DNA of 64,000 bases from assembly GCA_026400275.1 (NCBI GenBank), contig JAPLPK010000191.1:1-64000 (forward strand), in the 5' to 3' direction. Of the stretch, positions 50,750 through 60,633 are shown piece after piece. How positions within the stretch are numbered: position 1 is the stretch's first letter; each line of letters opens with the position of its first letter. Under the pieces are notes generated by a model, which was not told the DNA's origin, did not search any database, and was given only the letters and a program-made list of their open reading frames with translations. Made by a program: the position numbers and the translations under genes. The stretch comes from Burkholderiales bacterium (lineage in GTDB: Bacteria; Pseudomonadota; Gammaproteobacteria; Burkholderiales; Burkholderiaceae_C).

Positions 50750-52225
50750 CTAAATGTTCGCCCAAGCGCTGACCACCTGGTTTCGACCCAAGCCCTTGGC
50801 TTGGTAGAGCAATTCGTCGGCTGCCGCAATCAGCTGCGGTGCTTTCATGGGCGGCACCAGCTCGGACACTCCGCAACTGACACTGACACACGAACCCGTC
50901 GAGGAATGCGCATGTGCAATGCCTAGCCGGCTTACCTCGGAGAGTATCTCTTTCGCCATATGGGCCGCAGCCTGCAGACCCGTATCGGGGAGGATGAAGG
51001 CAAACTCCTCGCCACCGTAACGCGCCACCAAGTCAGCCGGACGTTGCGAACAGGATTTCAGTACGCGCGCAATATGCTTCAGGCAGGCGTCGCCCGCCTG
51101 GTGTCCATAGTGGTCGTTGAAGCCCTTGAAATGGTCCACGTCGCAAAGGATCAGCGCCAATGGCCGATGGAAGCGGTTGGCAATAGCGATCTGCTCCGCC
51201 AGATATTCGTCAAAATACCGCCGGTTCGCCAGCCCCGTCAAACCGTCATGCCGCGCCAAATTGGCCAGAACCTTGTTTGCCTCACCGAGTTTGACCGAGA
51301 GCTGGAACAGCCGCTGGTACTGCTTGATATCTTCAACCAGTAAACCGATCAACAAAAAACTTGCGGCCAGCAGACCGTAGATCCGGCCCACGTACCAGCC
51401 CAGATCGTACCGGCCAGTATTAAAGAGTGCCGCCAACGCAATATCAAACAACCACACGCACATGACGACCAGCAGCCATACGTCCAGCACGGTGTGCGGC
51501 TTCGTCTTCCACACCGCCACCAAGGCGAGCAGGCTGAGAGCCCACACGCCAAATAGAAACATGCGCCCTATATCAGTGGTGCGGTTGCCATTGAGAAAAG
51601 TCGGAATATAGGCGTGGCCCTGCGTGGCGAAAATCCCAAACCCAGCCACCAGAGCAAGCACGCCCAGCGCGGCAACGGCAATCGCGATGGGCGGGCGATC
51701 CCGCATCAGCCGCTGCGGCCAACAGGGTTTAAAGGCCTTGCCCTTCAACAGCGCATAGCCAATGACGGCCAGTGGAAAGCCGGTATGCCAGAACATATAC
51801 ATCGCAGAAGAAGTCTGGGGACCAGCCCCGAAGAGACCGGTTGCCGATAAGAGACCTGGAAATATCGACAAGTACTCCACCGTAGCAAATGCAGTGAACA
51901 GGTAACCGCTGGCCAGCAGCAGCAAAGCCGGCGTGCGCACCACGCTGAACTGACCAAACAAAAGCACGGCGGTGATCAAATCGCAGACCACCAGCACCGA
52001 CACGTATATCGGGATAAAGGCAGGAATCTGCACCAGCTGCGTCCTGGCATACGGCAGGGCAGCCGCAAAAACCAGCAGAGAGATCACGACAGAAACAGCA
52101 GCGTGCCGAATCTCCCGGCGCCCGGCGGGCTCCGTGGAAAGCAAGCCTGCGGGCGGCTTGGCCGAGTCACAGTCAGTTTGCATCATGTTATTTGCGGGTG
52201 TTTGCACCATCCGCACAGCTTCCAC
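50750..52225 (-). CDS. Membrane-anchored diguanylate cyclase (MASE4-like + GGDEF)
   Basis: Multi-TM N-terminus; HDGLTGLANRRYFDEYL, ARYGGEEFAFILP active site. Confidence 0.9.
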   Translation of the reverse strand: MEAVRMVQTPANNMMQTDCDSAKPPAGLLSTEPAGRREIRHAAVSVVISLLVFAAALPYARTQLVQIPAFIPIYVSVLVVCDLITAVLLFGQFSVVRTPALLLLASGYLFTAFATVEYLSIFPGLLSATGLFGAGPQTSSAMYMFWHTGFPLAVIGYALLKGKAFKPCWPQRLMRDRPPIAIAVAALGVLALVAGFGIFATQGHAYIPTFLNGNRTTDIGRMFLFGVWALSLLALVAVWKTKPHTVLDVWLLVVMCVWLFDIALAALFNTGRYDLGWYVGRIYGLLAASFLLIGLLVEDIKQYQRLFQLSVKLGEANKVLANLARHDGLTGLANRRYFDEYLAEQIAIANRFHRPLALILCDVDHFKGFNDHYGHQAGDACLKHIARVLKSCSQRPADLVARYGGEEFAFILPDTGLQAAAHMAKEILSEVSRLGIAHAHSSTGSCVSVSCGVSELVPPMKAPQLIAAADELLYQAKGLGRNQVVSAWANI

Positions 52226-52476
52226 ATTGAAACGACTCGACGAAAGACAGTTGGCCCCTTATGAACATCTGCCCCACCGTGCGGTACCAGCCGAGCGCCA
52301 CCTCATTTGCACCCGGCCTGCACCACAGCTGATGAATCTTGCGCCTGCTACACCGCTTTGTACCTAGGGTGGACCCTCCCACACCTACCCGCAAAATCAT
52401 AGGCGCTGGCATTGCAAACGCCGCGCTGGCACCCAGCTAGCAGTTTCCGCACCGATTTGTTGCCAACCCGATTTCT

Positions 52477-53310
52477 ATGGACACCCCCACCGCCACCTTC
52501 ATCGCCCTGCTGATCCTGAGCCTGGTGTGCGCCCTGGGCTGGCTGCTGCCGCGATGGTGGGTGGCGCGGCGCAGGCGCAAGCTGCAGCAGCAGGCCTTCC
52601 CTACCGCCTGGCGTAACATACTGCGGCGCCGGGTGCCGCTGTTTCGCCGTTTGCCTGCCGATTTGCAACTGCAACTGAAGAAACACATGCAGATCTTCAT
52701 AGCCGAAAAGGCCTTCATAGGCTGCGCCGGCCTGGAGGTGACGGAGGAAATGCGCGTGGTCATTGCCGCCCAGGCCTGTCTGCTGGTGCTGAACCGGTCC
52801 ATCGACCGCTACGCCAATTTGCGGCAAATCCTGGTCTACCCCGGCGCCTTCGCGGTGGACCGCGCCACCTCTGACGGAACTGGCGTGCTGCAGGAGCAGC
52901 GCCATGCGCTGGCCGGCGAATCATGGTCGCAGGGCCAGGTTATCCTGTCCTGGCAGGACAGCCTGGAAGGCGCAGCCACGGCAGACGACGGGCGCAACGT
53001 GGTGATCCATGAATTTGCCCACCAGCTGGACCAGGAAACCGGCCACGCCAATGGCGCGCCCCGGCGCATGCCGGGCACCGACGCGCAGCGCTGGTCAGAG
53101 GTATTCCACGCCGCCTACGCCAAGCTGCGCCGCGAGGCCCATGTGGGCGAACCCGGCCTGCTGAACCACTATGGCGCGCAAGACCCGGCGGAGTTCTTCG
53201 CCGTGGTGTCAGAGGTGTTTTTTGAACAAGGCGCTGCGCTGGCCGAATACGACCCGGCGCTGTACCGGGAGCTGCAAGGCTACTACCGCCTGGATACGGC
53301 GGCCTGGTAG
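52477..53310 (+). CDS. mtfA: MtfA/M90 zinc-dependent peptidase
   Basis: NVVIHEFAHQLDQETGHANGAP HEFAH motif. Confidence 0.9.
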   Translation: MDTPTATFIALLILSLVCALGWLLPRWWVARRRRKLQQQAFPTAWRNILRRRVPLFRRLPADLQLQLKKHMQIFIAEKAFIGCAGLEVTEEMRVVIAAQACLLVLNRSIDRYANLRQILVYPGAFAVDRATSDGTGVLQEQRHALAGESWSQGQVILSWQDSLEGAATADDGRNVVIHEFAHQLDQETGHANGAPRRMPGTDAQRWSEVFHAAYAKLRREAHVGEPGLLNHYGAQDPAEFFAVVSEVFFEQGAALAEYDPALYRELQGYYRLDTAAW

Positions 53311-53326
53311 CAGGGAAGTCTTTATA

Positions 53327-53382
53327 TAAAAACAGGCTCTAGCCAACTATTTACCTGCGCAAGCAGCTATCACTTATGTAGC
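53327..53382 (+). repeat. Dispersed hairpin repeat copy R11
   Basis: aaaacaggctctagccaactatttacctgcgcaagcagctatcacttatgtagca. Confidence 0.75.
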
Positions 53383-53391
53383 AGATAGCCC

Positions 53392-53495
53392 ATTCCATTT
53401 CCAGATCAATACGAGATTAGGCGCGAAGCCGCAGACAGTGGTTTGCCACGGCAAGGCGAAGCAACGACATATTCGGATTGATCTGGAAATGGAAT
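53392..53495. repeat. 104-bp element with 23-bp terminal inverted repeats
   Basis: ATTCCATTTCCAGATCAATACGA / rc ATTCCATTTCCAGATCAATCCGA (22/23). Confidence 0.8.
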
Positions 53496-53770
53496 CACGC
53501 GCTGAGGTTGATGATCAAGCCCTTGGTCTGGCTGGAGCGGCGCAGTTGCTGCGAGTAGGTGGCGTCCATTTGCTTGCTGCGGGCGTTCAGGTCGTTGGCC
53601 GTGTCCTGGCTGGTGCGGGCCGAGCGGTCGGCCTGGTCGGCGGCGGCGCGCAAATCATCCGCCCGGCTCTGGGCGGCATCCGCATCGCGCCGCGCCTGTG
53701 CAACCTGCGCCTTGTCGGGGCCGGTTTGCACCTGCGGAATCGACAGACTGGTGCCAACGATGGCGACCAT
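53495..53770 (-). CDS. Hypothetical coiled-coil protein
   Basis: 91 aa, Ala/Asp/Arg-rich heptad-like helix. Confidence 0.55.
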   Translation of the reverse strand: MVAIVGTSLSIPQVQTGPDKAQVAQARRDADAAQSRADDLRAAADQADRSARTSQDTANDLNARSKQMDATYSQQLRRSSQTKGLIINLSA

Positions 53771-53777
53771 GGCCGAC

Positions 53778-53990
53778 TCAGGCAGTAGTGTTGACGATGC
53801 GGCCTGTGGTCTGGCCCTGGCTGTTCACCACAGGCGGCGGCTTGGCTGGTGGGTTTTGGTCCTGCGCGGCCTTGCTGACCTCAGGGTCATCGCGCTGGGC
53901 GGCGCGGCGTTGCGCGTTGCGGGTTTCCGACGCGATGTTGGTGGGCTGGGTAGGCTGAACGGGTTGCCGATAGACCGATGAAACATCCAT
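53778..53990 (-). CDS. Hypothetical protein
   Basis: 70 aa, Pro/Gln/Asn-rich, directly upstream of and co-directional with the previous ORF. Confidence 0.5.
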   Translation of the reverse strand: MDVSSVYRQPVQPTQPTNIASETRNAQRRAAQRDDPEVSKAAQDQNPPAKPPPVVNSQGQTTGRIVNTTA

Positions 53991-54057
53991 GTCTGGCTCC
54001 TGGAGTGGATCGGCTGATTTTACGAGTGCGGGCCAGCACTTGCAATCAAGCTACGGC

Positions 54058-54924
54058 TCAGCTCCAGATACGGTAAACCCAGAAGCTCTCGTCGTCCTGC
54101 ACCCGCTGGCGCAAGGCCTCAGGGCTCAGGCCGGTGACGCGACGCGTCTCACGGCACAAATGGGACTGGTCGGCGTAACCTGCATCGGCCGCCAGGTCGG
54201 CCCATACGACGTTGCCCGCATCCTCCGCCTGCCGCACCTGGAAGAACGCAGCTTCTGCCCGGCTGCGCCCCTGCAACGCTCGCAGGGACTGGCCGGTCCA
54301 GGCCTTCACCCGGCGCTCGGCCTGGCGCAAGCTCTGGCCCGCGCCGGATGCCAGGGCGCGCACCGCCAGCGTTTCGGCCCAGTCCTGGAAGCTACGCACC
54401 GGCACCGCGCCCTGGGTGCGCGCCTGCTGCCAGCGCGGCAGCAAAAACGCCTCGATGACACGCACCCGCTCCGCGTCGTCCGGCGCCTGCAGCGCGGCCT
54501 GGGCCATCTGGCACCAGCTGGCGTCCAGCACCTGGTGCAAAGGGCTTTGCCGGTCCACCTGGGCGGCTACATCCACGCCGGTCATGGCGTACAGGGCGTC
54601 GGGCAGCATGAGCAGCATGAAACCCTGGGCCGGGCCTGGGTTGTATGAAACAGAGGGCCGGGTGTGCGGGCCAAAAAACGAGATGGGCGGCAGGCGCTGC
54701 GGCACGGCATCGCGGCCATCGCCCGGCATCACATCGGCCACACCGTGCGTAAACCAGGAGATGCCGCACAGCGGGCTGGCGGGGAAATGGTTGTAGCGTT
54801 CCTGCGGCAGCAGGTCCACGCCCAGCGTGCTGCGCGAGATATAGGCCCGCACGCAGGCGCCCAGGCCCATGCCGGGGGCAATCAGGTGGGCGATAGCGCC
54901 CTTGGGCGAAGTGTGGGACAGCAT
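54058..54924 (-). CDS. AraC-family transcriptional regulator
   Basis: C-terminal HTH DLAADAGYADQSHLCRETRRVTGLSPEALRQRVQ. Confidence 0.88.
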   Translation of the reverse strand: MLSHTSPKGAIAHLIAPGMGLGACVRAYISRSTLGVDLLPQERYNHFPASPLCGISWFTHGVADVMPGDGRDAVPQRLPPISFFGPHTRPSVSYNPGPAQGFMLLMLPDALYAMTGVDVAAQVDRQSPLHQVLDASWCQMAQAALQAPDDAERVRVIEAFLLPRWQQARTQGAVPVRSFQDWAETLAVRALASGAGQSLRQAERRVKAWTGQSLRALQGRSRAEAAFFQVRQAEDAGNVVWADLAADAGYADQSHLCRETRRVTGLSPEALRQRVQDDESFWVYRIWS

Positions 54925-54998
54925 GGTGAAAGTGTAGCCAGCCGGGCTTGTCGCAATCGTTCAATACACGCCGGCCAAGCAGGCGCACAGTAGCCACC

Positions 54999-56390
54999 AT
55001 GCCCCCACACAACACAACAGTCCCCCCTGGCCCGGTCAGCCGCTTTTTCGGCTTCCCGCTGCTGGGCCAAATGCGCCGCGACTACCTGGGTACGGCGCGG
55101 CATATGCACAGCCATTACGGTGATGCGGTGCACGCGCGCATCGGCCCGGAGCACACCTTCGAGTTCTTCCGCCCCGACTGGGTGCGCGAGGTGCTGGTGG
55201 AGCAGGCGCGCAACTTCATCCGCTGGGAGCGCGGCACGGCGGTCTTCGCCAAGGTGCACGGCCAGAGCGTGCTGGTGACCGAGGGCGATACCTGGCAGCG
55301 CCAGCGCCGCATGCTGCAGCCCGGCTTTGGCCCCAAGCGCATGGCCGGCTACGCGCAGCGCATGGTGGCCGCCGCCGCCCAGGCACTGGACGCCTTGCCG
55401 CCCCAGCCCACGCAGACGCTGAACTTCGAACACATGGTGACCCAGCTGACCATGGACGTGGTGCTGCGCACCCTGTTCAGCCAGCAGATCAGCGACAGCA
55501 ACCGCGCCGAAGCGCTGGCGGCCGAACAGGCGGTGCAGGTGATCAGCCGCGCCGGCATGGAGGAATTCTTCTGGCCCTTCAGCCTGCCCGACTGGATGCC
55601 GCACAAGTGGAGCGTTCGCAGTGCCAAGCACATGCTGGACGGCCTGGTGCGCCGCCACATCCGGCAACGCCGCCAAGCCACCGGCTCAGAGCAAAGCGAC
55701 CTGCTGGCCATGCTGATGGCCGTGCGTGATGACAGCGACGACAGCGGCGATGGCGGCGCGCTGAGCGACGAGGAGGTGCGCGACCAGTGCATGACCATCT
55801 TCCTGGCCGGCCACGAGACCACCGCTGCCGCCCTCACCTGGTGGGGCTACACCATGGCCGCCCACCCCGACTTTGCCCAGCGCGCCCAGGACGAGGTAGA
55901 CCAGATACTGGGCCAGCGCCCGCCCCGCTATGAAGACCTGCCCCAGCTGCCCTACCTGGCCCAGACCCTGAAGGAAACCATGCGCCTGTACCCACCGGCA
56001 CCCTCGCTGATCAGCCGGCGCGCGCTGCGCCCCGTGCAGATCGGCCCCTGGCAGCTACCCCAAGGTGCACTGGTGCGCGTCACGCCGTGGGTGCTGCAGC
56101 ACGATGCGCGCTGGTTCCCCGAGCCCGAGCGCTTCGACCCCGAGCGTTTTTCCAGCGCCGGCCAGGCCGCGCAGGAACGTGGCAGCTACCTGCCCTTTGG
56201 CGCTGGGCCACGGGTGTGCATAGGCAATCTGTTTGCGACGACCGAGATGACGCTGATCGCCGCCATGGTGCTGCAGCGCTTCCGCCTGGCACCGGGCAGC
56301 GCTGCGCCGCCCCAGCCGGTGCTGAACGTCACGCTGCGCCCAACGGGCGGCATGCCGCTGCAGCTGACGCGCCGCCAAAACCTGGCATAA
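54999..56390 (+). CDS. Cytochrome P450
   Basis: FLAGHETTAAALTWWGY I-helix, ETMRLYPPAP ExxR, FGAGPRVCIGNLFATTEM heme-Cys. Confidence 0.97.
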   Translation: MPPHNTTVPPGPVSRFFGFPLLGQMRRDYLGTARHMHSHYGDAVHARIGPEHTFEFFRPDWVREVLVEQARNFIRWERGTAVFAKVHGQSVLVTEGDTWQRQRRMLQPGFGPKRMAGYAQRMVAAAAQALDALPPQPTQTLNFEHMVTQLTMDVVLRTLFSQQISDSNRAEALAAEQAVQVISRAGMEEFFWPFSLPDWMPHKWSVRSAKHMLDGLVRRHIRQRRQATGSEQSDLLAMLMAVRDDSDDSGDGGALSDEEVRDQCMTIFLAGHETTAAALTWWGYTMAAHPDFAQRAQDEVDQILGQRPPRYEDLPQLPYLAQTLKETMRLYPPAPSLISRRALRPVQIGPWQLPQGALVRVTPWVLQHDARWFPEPERFDPERFSSAGQAAQERGSYLPFGAGPRVCIGNLFATTEMTLIAAMVLQRFRLAPGSAAPPQPVLNVTLRPTGGMPLQLTRRQNLA

Positions 56391-56444
56391 AAAGTGCCAC
56401 TGGCGCAGATAGAACCTGCGCCAGCAGCTACCAAAAGAGGAGCA
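56388..56444 (+). repeat. Dispersed hairpin repeat copy R12
   Basis: taaaaagtgccactggcgcagatagaacctgcgccagcagctaccaaaagaggagca, abutting the P450 stop. Confidence 0.75.
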
Positions 56445-56503
56445 CGCATAAAGAGGTGAAGCACAGGCCCCACAATAGCTGCCTTTTCACTTGTTTCCGT
56501 TAC

Positions 56504-57400
56504 ATGTCTACACAACTAACCCTGCGTCGCTTTTTACTGGCTCTGGCCATCGTCGCGGTGTGGGGTAGCAATTTCGCCATCATCAAGATTGCGCTGGCGC
56601 ACTTCACGCCGCTCTGGCTAGCCACCTGGCGCTTCGCCCTGGTGCTGCTGCCGGCGGTGTTCTTCCTGCCGCGCCCGGCCGTGCCCTGGCGCAACCTGGC
56701 GGCCTATGGTTTCCTGATTGGCGTGGGCCAGTTCGGGCTCATCTACTGGGCCATGCAGGGCCACATCTCGCCGGGACTCGCATCCCTGGTGGTACAGACC
56801 CAGGTGTTCTTCACCATTGCCCTGGCCATGCGCACCACCAAGGAACGCATGCAGGCCTACCAGTGGTGCGGCCTGCTGCTGGCGGCCAGCGGCATCGTGG
56901 TCATCATGCTGCACACAGACGGCAGCACCACGCCGCTGGGCCTGGCTGTGGTGCTGCTGGCGGCGCTGTCCTGGGGTGGCGGCAACACGGCATCGCGCCA
57001 GGCTGGCAAGGTCAACATGCTGGCCTATGTGGTGTGGTCCAGCCTGTTTGCCGTACCGCCGCTGCTGGCATTGGCGTGGGTGTTTGAAGGCAGTGCCGCG
57101 CTACTGACCAGTCTGCACACCGCCGACCTCGCCACCTGGGTCGCCGTCGTGTGGCAGGCCTGGGGCAACAGCCTGTTTGGCTACGCCATGTGGGCCTGGC
57201 TGCTGGCACGCCACCCTGCGGCCACCATCTCGCCCCTGGCCCTGCTGGTGCCGGTGTTTGGCATGGGCACCTCGGCCTGGTGGCTGGGCGAACCCCTGCC
57301 GGCCTGGAAGCTGATGGCCGCGGGCCTGGTGATGCTGGGACTGGTGATCAACCTGCTGTGGCCGCGCTGGCGGCAGTCGCACACACCACAGCGAAATTGA
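56504..57400 (+). CDS. EamA/DMT-family transporter
   Basis: 299 aa; two EamA repeats, VAVWGSNFAIIKIALAHFTPLWLATWRF. Confidence 0.9.
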   Translation: MSTQLTLRRFLLALAIVAVWGSNFAIIKIALAHFTPLWLATWRFALVLLPAVFFLPRPAVPWRNLAAYGFLIGVGQFGLIYWAMQGHISPGLASLVVQTQVFFTIALAMRTTKERMQAYQWCGLLLAASGIVVIMLHTDGSTTPLGLAVVLLAALSWGGGNTASRQAGKVNMLAYVVWSSLFAVPPLLALAWVFEGSAALLTSLHTADLATWVAVVWQAWGNSLFGYAMWAWLLARHPAATISPLALLVPVFGMGTSAWWLGEPLPAWKLMAAGLVMLGLVINLLWPRWRQSHTPQRN

Positions 57401-57542
57401 AGCCTGTAGGCCTAAGAACGTGTTCAAAGGCAGGCCTGCCTTAAACGACATCGTTCGTCGCATTTCGTCGCATTTCGTCGCACTTAATTACGCACCGCGC
57501 TCCTAACATGGAAATGAATAAATACCTTGTTAGGAACGAACA

Positions 57543-58931
57543 GTGGACACATCAATATTTCTCCCAACCAATGCCAGGCAGCTCAAGTTTGCCGGCACAT
57601 TGCTGGGCTTGGCAATGGGTCTAGCAGCCTGTGGTGGCGGCAGCAGCGGTAGCAGCAGCGATAGTGGTGGAGGTAGCACCACGTCCACCGTCAGCATTGG
57701 TGGCACTGTCAGCGGACTGACCGGCACCGGGCTTGTGTTGCAGAACAATTCTGGAGACAACCTGTCCATCTCCGACAACGGTAGCTTCACGATGGCCACA
57801 GCATTGGCCAATGGCGCCAGTTACAACGTCACCGTGAGCAGCCAACCCAGCTTGCCCAGCCAGACCTGCACCGTCACAAACGGCTCGGGGACTGCTAGTG
57901 CAGCAGTCACCAATGTAGTCGTCAGCTGTGCGACACCTCCAGTACGCTTTGCCTACGCGGCAAATAGTGGTACGGACGATGTCTCAGCCTACACCGTCGA
58001 TGCCAGTACCGGCGCCCTGACTGCCGTAGGCCAGTACGCTACCGGCACCACTCCCGATTCGATCGTTGTAGACCCTCAGGGCAAATTTGCCTATGTGGCG
58101 AACTTCTCCGGGAATAGCTTGTCCGCATACACCATCGACGGCAGCACGGGAGCCCTGAGCTCGCTAGCTACCTATACGATCACGGGCTTGTTGCCTTCGA
58201 TAACCATCAGCCCCAATGGCAAATTTGCATACGCCGTCATCTCCAGCGCGGGTCAAGTTGCCATGTACACCCGTGATACCAGTACCGGCTTGCTCTCTGC
58301 AAACGGACTGGCAGCAACCGGTGTCGACCCGCGGTCTGTAGTTGTGGACCCTTCAAGCAAGTTTGCGTATGTCGCCAATTATGACAATGGCAACGGCAGC
58401 ACGGTTTCAGCATATGCCTTGGATAGCAGCTCGGGTACGCTGACCCTTGTTGGAACCTATGCCACAGGCGCTGGCCCGCGCTCTATCGCCATAGATCCCA
58501 CAGGCAAGTTCGCCTATGTGACGAACTACGGAGCTGGCAATGGCAGCACGGTATCGGCCTACTCCATCAACACCAACACCGGCGCACTAACCACAGTAGG
58601 CACTTACGCCACAGGAACCGCGCCCCGCTCTATCGCTGTGGAGCCACGTGGCAAATTCGCCTATGTGACCAACCTCATCGACAACACCGTGACGACCTTC
58701 AGCATCCAAGCCAGCACGGGAGCGCTGACCCCGGTGGGGACAGCAGTCGCTACTGGCGCTGGTCCGTTCTCCGTTACAGCAGACCCCACGGGCAAGTTTG
58801 TCTATGTGGCCAACTTCACAGATGGCAGCGTATGGTGCTACACCGTTAACAGCACCAGCGGTGCACTGACCAGGGCGGGCACCAGCTTCACCGCACACAC
58901 CGGCACTACGGCGGTAATCACGACCCAGTAA
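57543..58931 (+). CDS. Seven-bladed beta-propeller lipoprotein (lactonase/YVTN-like)
   Basis: GTG start; lipobox-like LAAC followed by a Gly/Ser linker; seven repeats of F(A/V)Y(V/A)...(A/T)YxxDxxTGxL. Confidence 0.85.
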   Translation: MDTSIFLPTNARQLKFAGTLLGLAMGLAACGGGSSGSSSDSGGGSTTSTVSIGGTVSGLTGTGLVLQNNSGDNLSISDNGSFTMATALANGASYNVTVSSQPSLPSQTCTVTNGSGTASAAVTNVVVSCATPPVRFAYAANSGTDDVSAYTVDASTGALTAVGQYATGTTPDSIVVDPQGKFAYVANFSGNSLSAYTIDGSTGALSSLATYTITGLLPSITISPNGKFAYAVISSAGQVAMYTRDTSTGLLSANGLAATGVDPRSVVVDPSSKFAYVANYDNGNGSTVSAYALDSSSGTLTLVGTYATGAGPRSIAIDPTGKFAYVTNYGAGNGSTVSAYSINTNTGALTTVGTYATGTAPRSIAVEPRGKFAYVTNLIDNTVTTFSIQASTGALTPVGTAVATGAGPFSVTADPTGKFVYVANFTDGSVWCYTVNSTSGALTRAGTSFTAHTGTTAVITTQ

Positions 58932-59066
58932 ACCTAGCGCCTAGAAGGCATTCGCCTATCAATGGACAACCAGGGCTTGGGTACAGCGTGCTGTACCCAA
59001 GCCCCGCGCTGGCAGACATTTGCACCGGCGATTGCCCCATAAACCACTGCCACATGGCAGCAAACG

Positions 59067-59157
59067 ACTCACCCTGTACCTCTGCATCATCGTGGCCCTG
59101 GTCGAAGGCCTGACCTGCAGACCGCCGGCATTGCCGCACCCGGCATCGGTGCCGAAA
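59067..59157 (+). pseudogene. Relic of an aromatic-acid MFS transporter N-terminus
   Basis: ctgtacctctgcatcatcgtggccctggtcgaaggcctgacctgcagaccgccggcattgccgcacccggcatcggtgccgaa parallels 28140-28230 with a 1-nt loss. Confidence 0.7.
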
Positions 59158-59181
59158 TAAATAGCAACCCAGTCCTGTGGT

Positions 59182-60531
59182 TCAAGCCGGCTTGGGGCCG
59201 TCTTTCACCGCATTGGCATCTGCCCAGGCCCAGGCTTGGCTGGAGAGTTCCAGCACCCGTTCCAAACTGCTGAAGCCGTCGGCCACCACACTGGCATCAC
59301 TGACAGTCTGGTTCTCCACCTGCGCGGCGGTATGCAGATAAACGTGCCACGGCCCTGTCTGGCCCAGCAGGGCCTGCTCGGCCTCAGGTGGCAGGCTGAG
59401 TGTGGCCACCACTTCCTCAGGGGCGATCTTCAAAATCAGGCCCAGCATGGACGCCAGCCCCAGGGTGAAAAAGCGGCCCGGCTCGGCCTCGCCGCGTTCG
59501 ATGGCCAGCAACTCCACCAGCCGGGAACGGCACAGTGCAACTTCTTGCAAGGCCGAGGCCATCTTGCGGCTACCGGCAAACTTCATCAGCATCAACGACA
59601 GCCAGCGGTGCAGTTCGTTGCGGCCCAGCATCTGCACCGCCTGGTCCACGCTGGCGATACCACCCAAATGCGCAAAGCTGGCGCTGTTCATGCGCTGCAG
59701 CAGGCGGTAGGTCAGGCTCACATCACCCTTGATGGCCGCCACGATCACCGACGTATCGGCTCCGGCAGAGAGCTGGCTCAGCAGCTGGGACAAACGCCCC
59801 ACTTCTGGTGCCAGGACTGCCGCCTTGGGCTTGGCTACGGGTGCCGCAGTGCGCATGGCACCGCTGGCAAACTGCGCGCCGTCCTGCAGCACCATTTCCA
59901 TGTGCTCGACCTGGTCCAGATCGGTGACGATGGCTGGTATCTTGGGTGCCGTGCTGGTTTGGGTTTTCAGCTGCTCCAGCAAGGCGTCCACACCGGCTTC
60001 GCCGGGCCGCAACAGCCAGAAGTCCGGGGCCACGCCCATGTCCAGGCTACTGCTCCAGGCCAGGCGAGCCCCGGCCGAGCGGAAAGCCGCCACCGTGTCA
60101 CGCAAGGCCTGCTGCGCCTCAGGTGCCAGCGGCTGCGCCGTATCGGCCTCAACGCCGACCACCAAACCAGCATCATCCTTGGGTACCACGGCCTGTGCCA
60201 GCCATGCCGCTGGCAGCCGGGCAAAACCAATGCGGCCCTGCATGGCCACCAGCCGCGCCGACACCAGCACTACCGCCACCTGGGCGGTTTGTGCAGCAAC
60301 ATCGCCACTGGCGCCCAGGCTACGCTGCACAGCAGCGTCGACACGGAATTCAAAACCGGCCACATCACCGTTGGCAGAAACCAGAGGCCGGCGGGCCACT
60401 GCCGACACCGGACGTGGCGACACGGGCGGCTTGGTCACCGCGACCGACGCTGGGGCGGACTGCGGCGGAGCGGCAGGTTCGGGAGCGTTCTGACCAAACT
60501 TGGGAATCAGGCGTTTAAAAAAGGAAGTCAT
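59182..60531 (-). CDS. HDOD-domain protein with degenerate EAL-like N-terminus (YuxH type)
   Basis: RLSQLLSQLSAGADTSVIVAAIKGDVSLTYRLLQRMNSASFAHLGGIASVDQAVQMLGRNELHRWLSLML. Confidence 0.85.
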   Translation of the reverse strand: MTSFFKRLIPKFGQNAPEPAAPPQSAPASVAVTKPPVSPRPVSAVARRPLVSANGDVAGFEFRVDAAVQRSLGASGDVAAQTAQVAVVLVSARLVAMQGRIGFARLPAAWLAQAVVPKDDAGLVVGVEADTAQPLAPEAQQALRDTVAAFRSAGARLAWSSSLDMGVAPDFWLLRPGEAGVDALLEQLKTQTSTAPKIPAIVTDLDQVEHMEMVLQDGAQFASGAMRTAAPVAKPKAAVLAPEVGRLSQLLSQLSAGADTSVIVAAIKGDVSLTYRLLQRMNSASFAHLGGIASVDQAVQMLGRNELHRWLSLMLMKFAGSRKMASALQEVALCRSRLVELLAIERGEAEPGRFFTLGLASMLGLILKIAPEEVVATLSLPPEAEQALLGQTGPWHVYLHTAAQVENQTVSDASVVADGFSSLERVLELSSQAWAWADANAVKDGPKPA

Positions 60532-60633
60532 GGCGGGTACGGCAAAAATACGTGGTACCTGACTCTAAGGCCTTCCTCTAAAGATTTCAGACCTTTATGG
60601 GCCTTTTATCGGATCACCCGGATACAGCGGACA

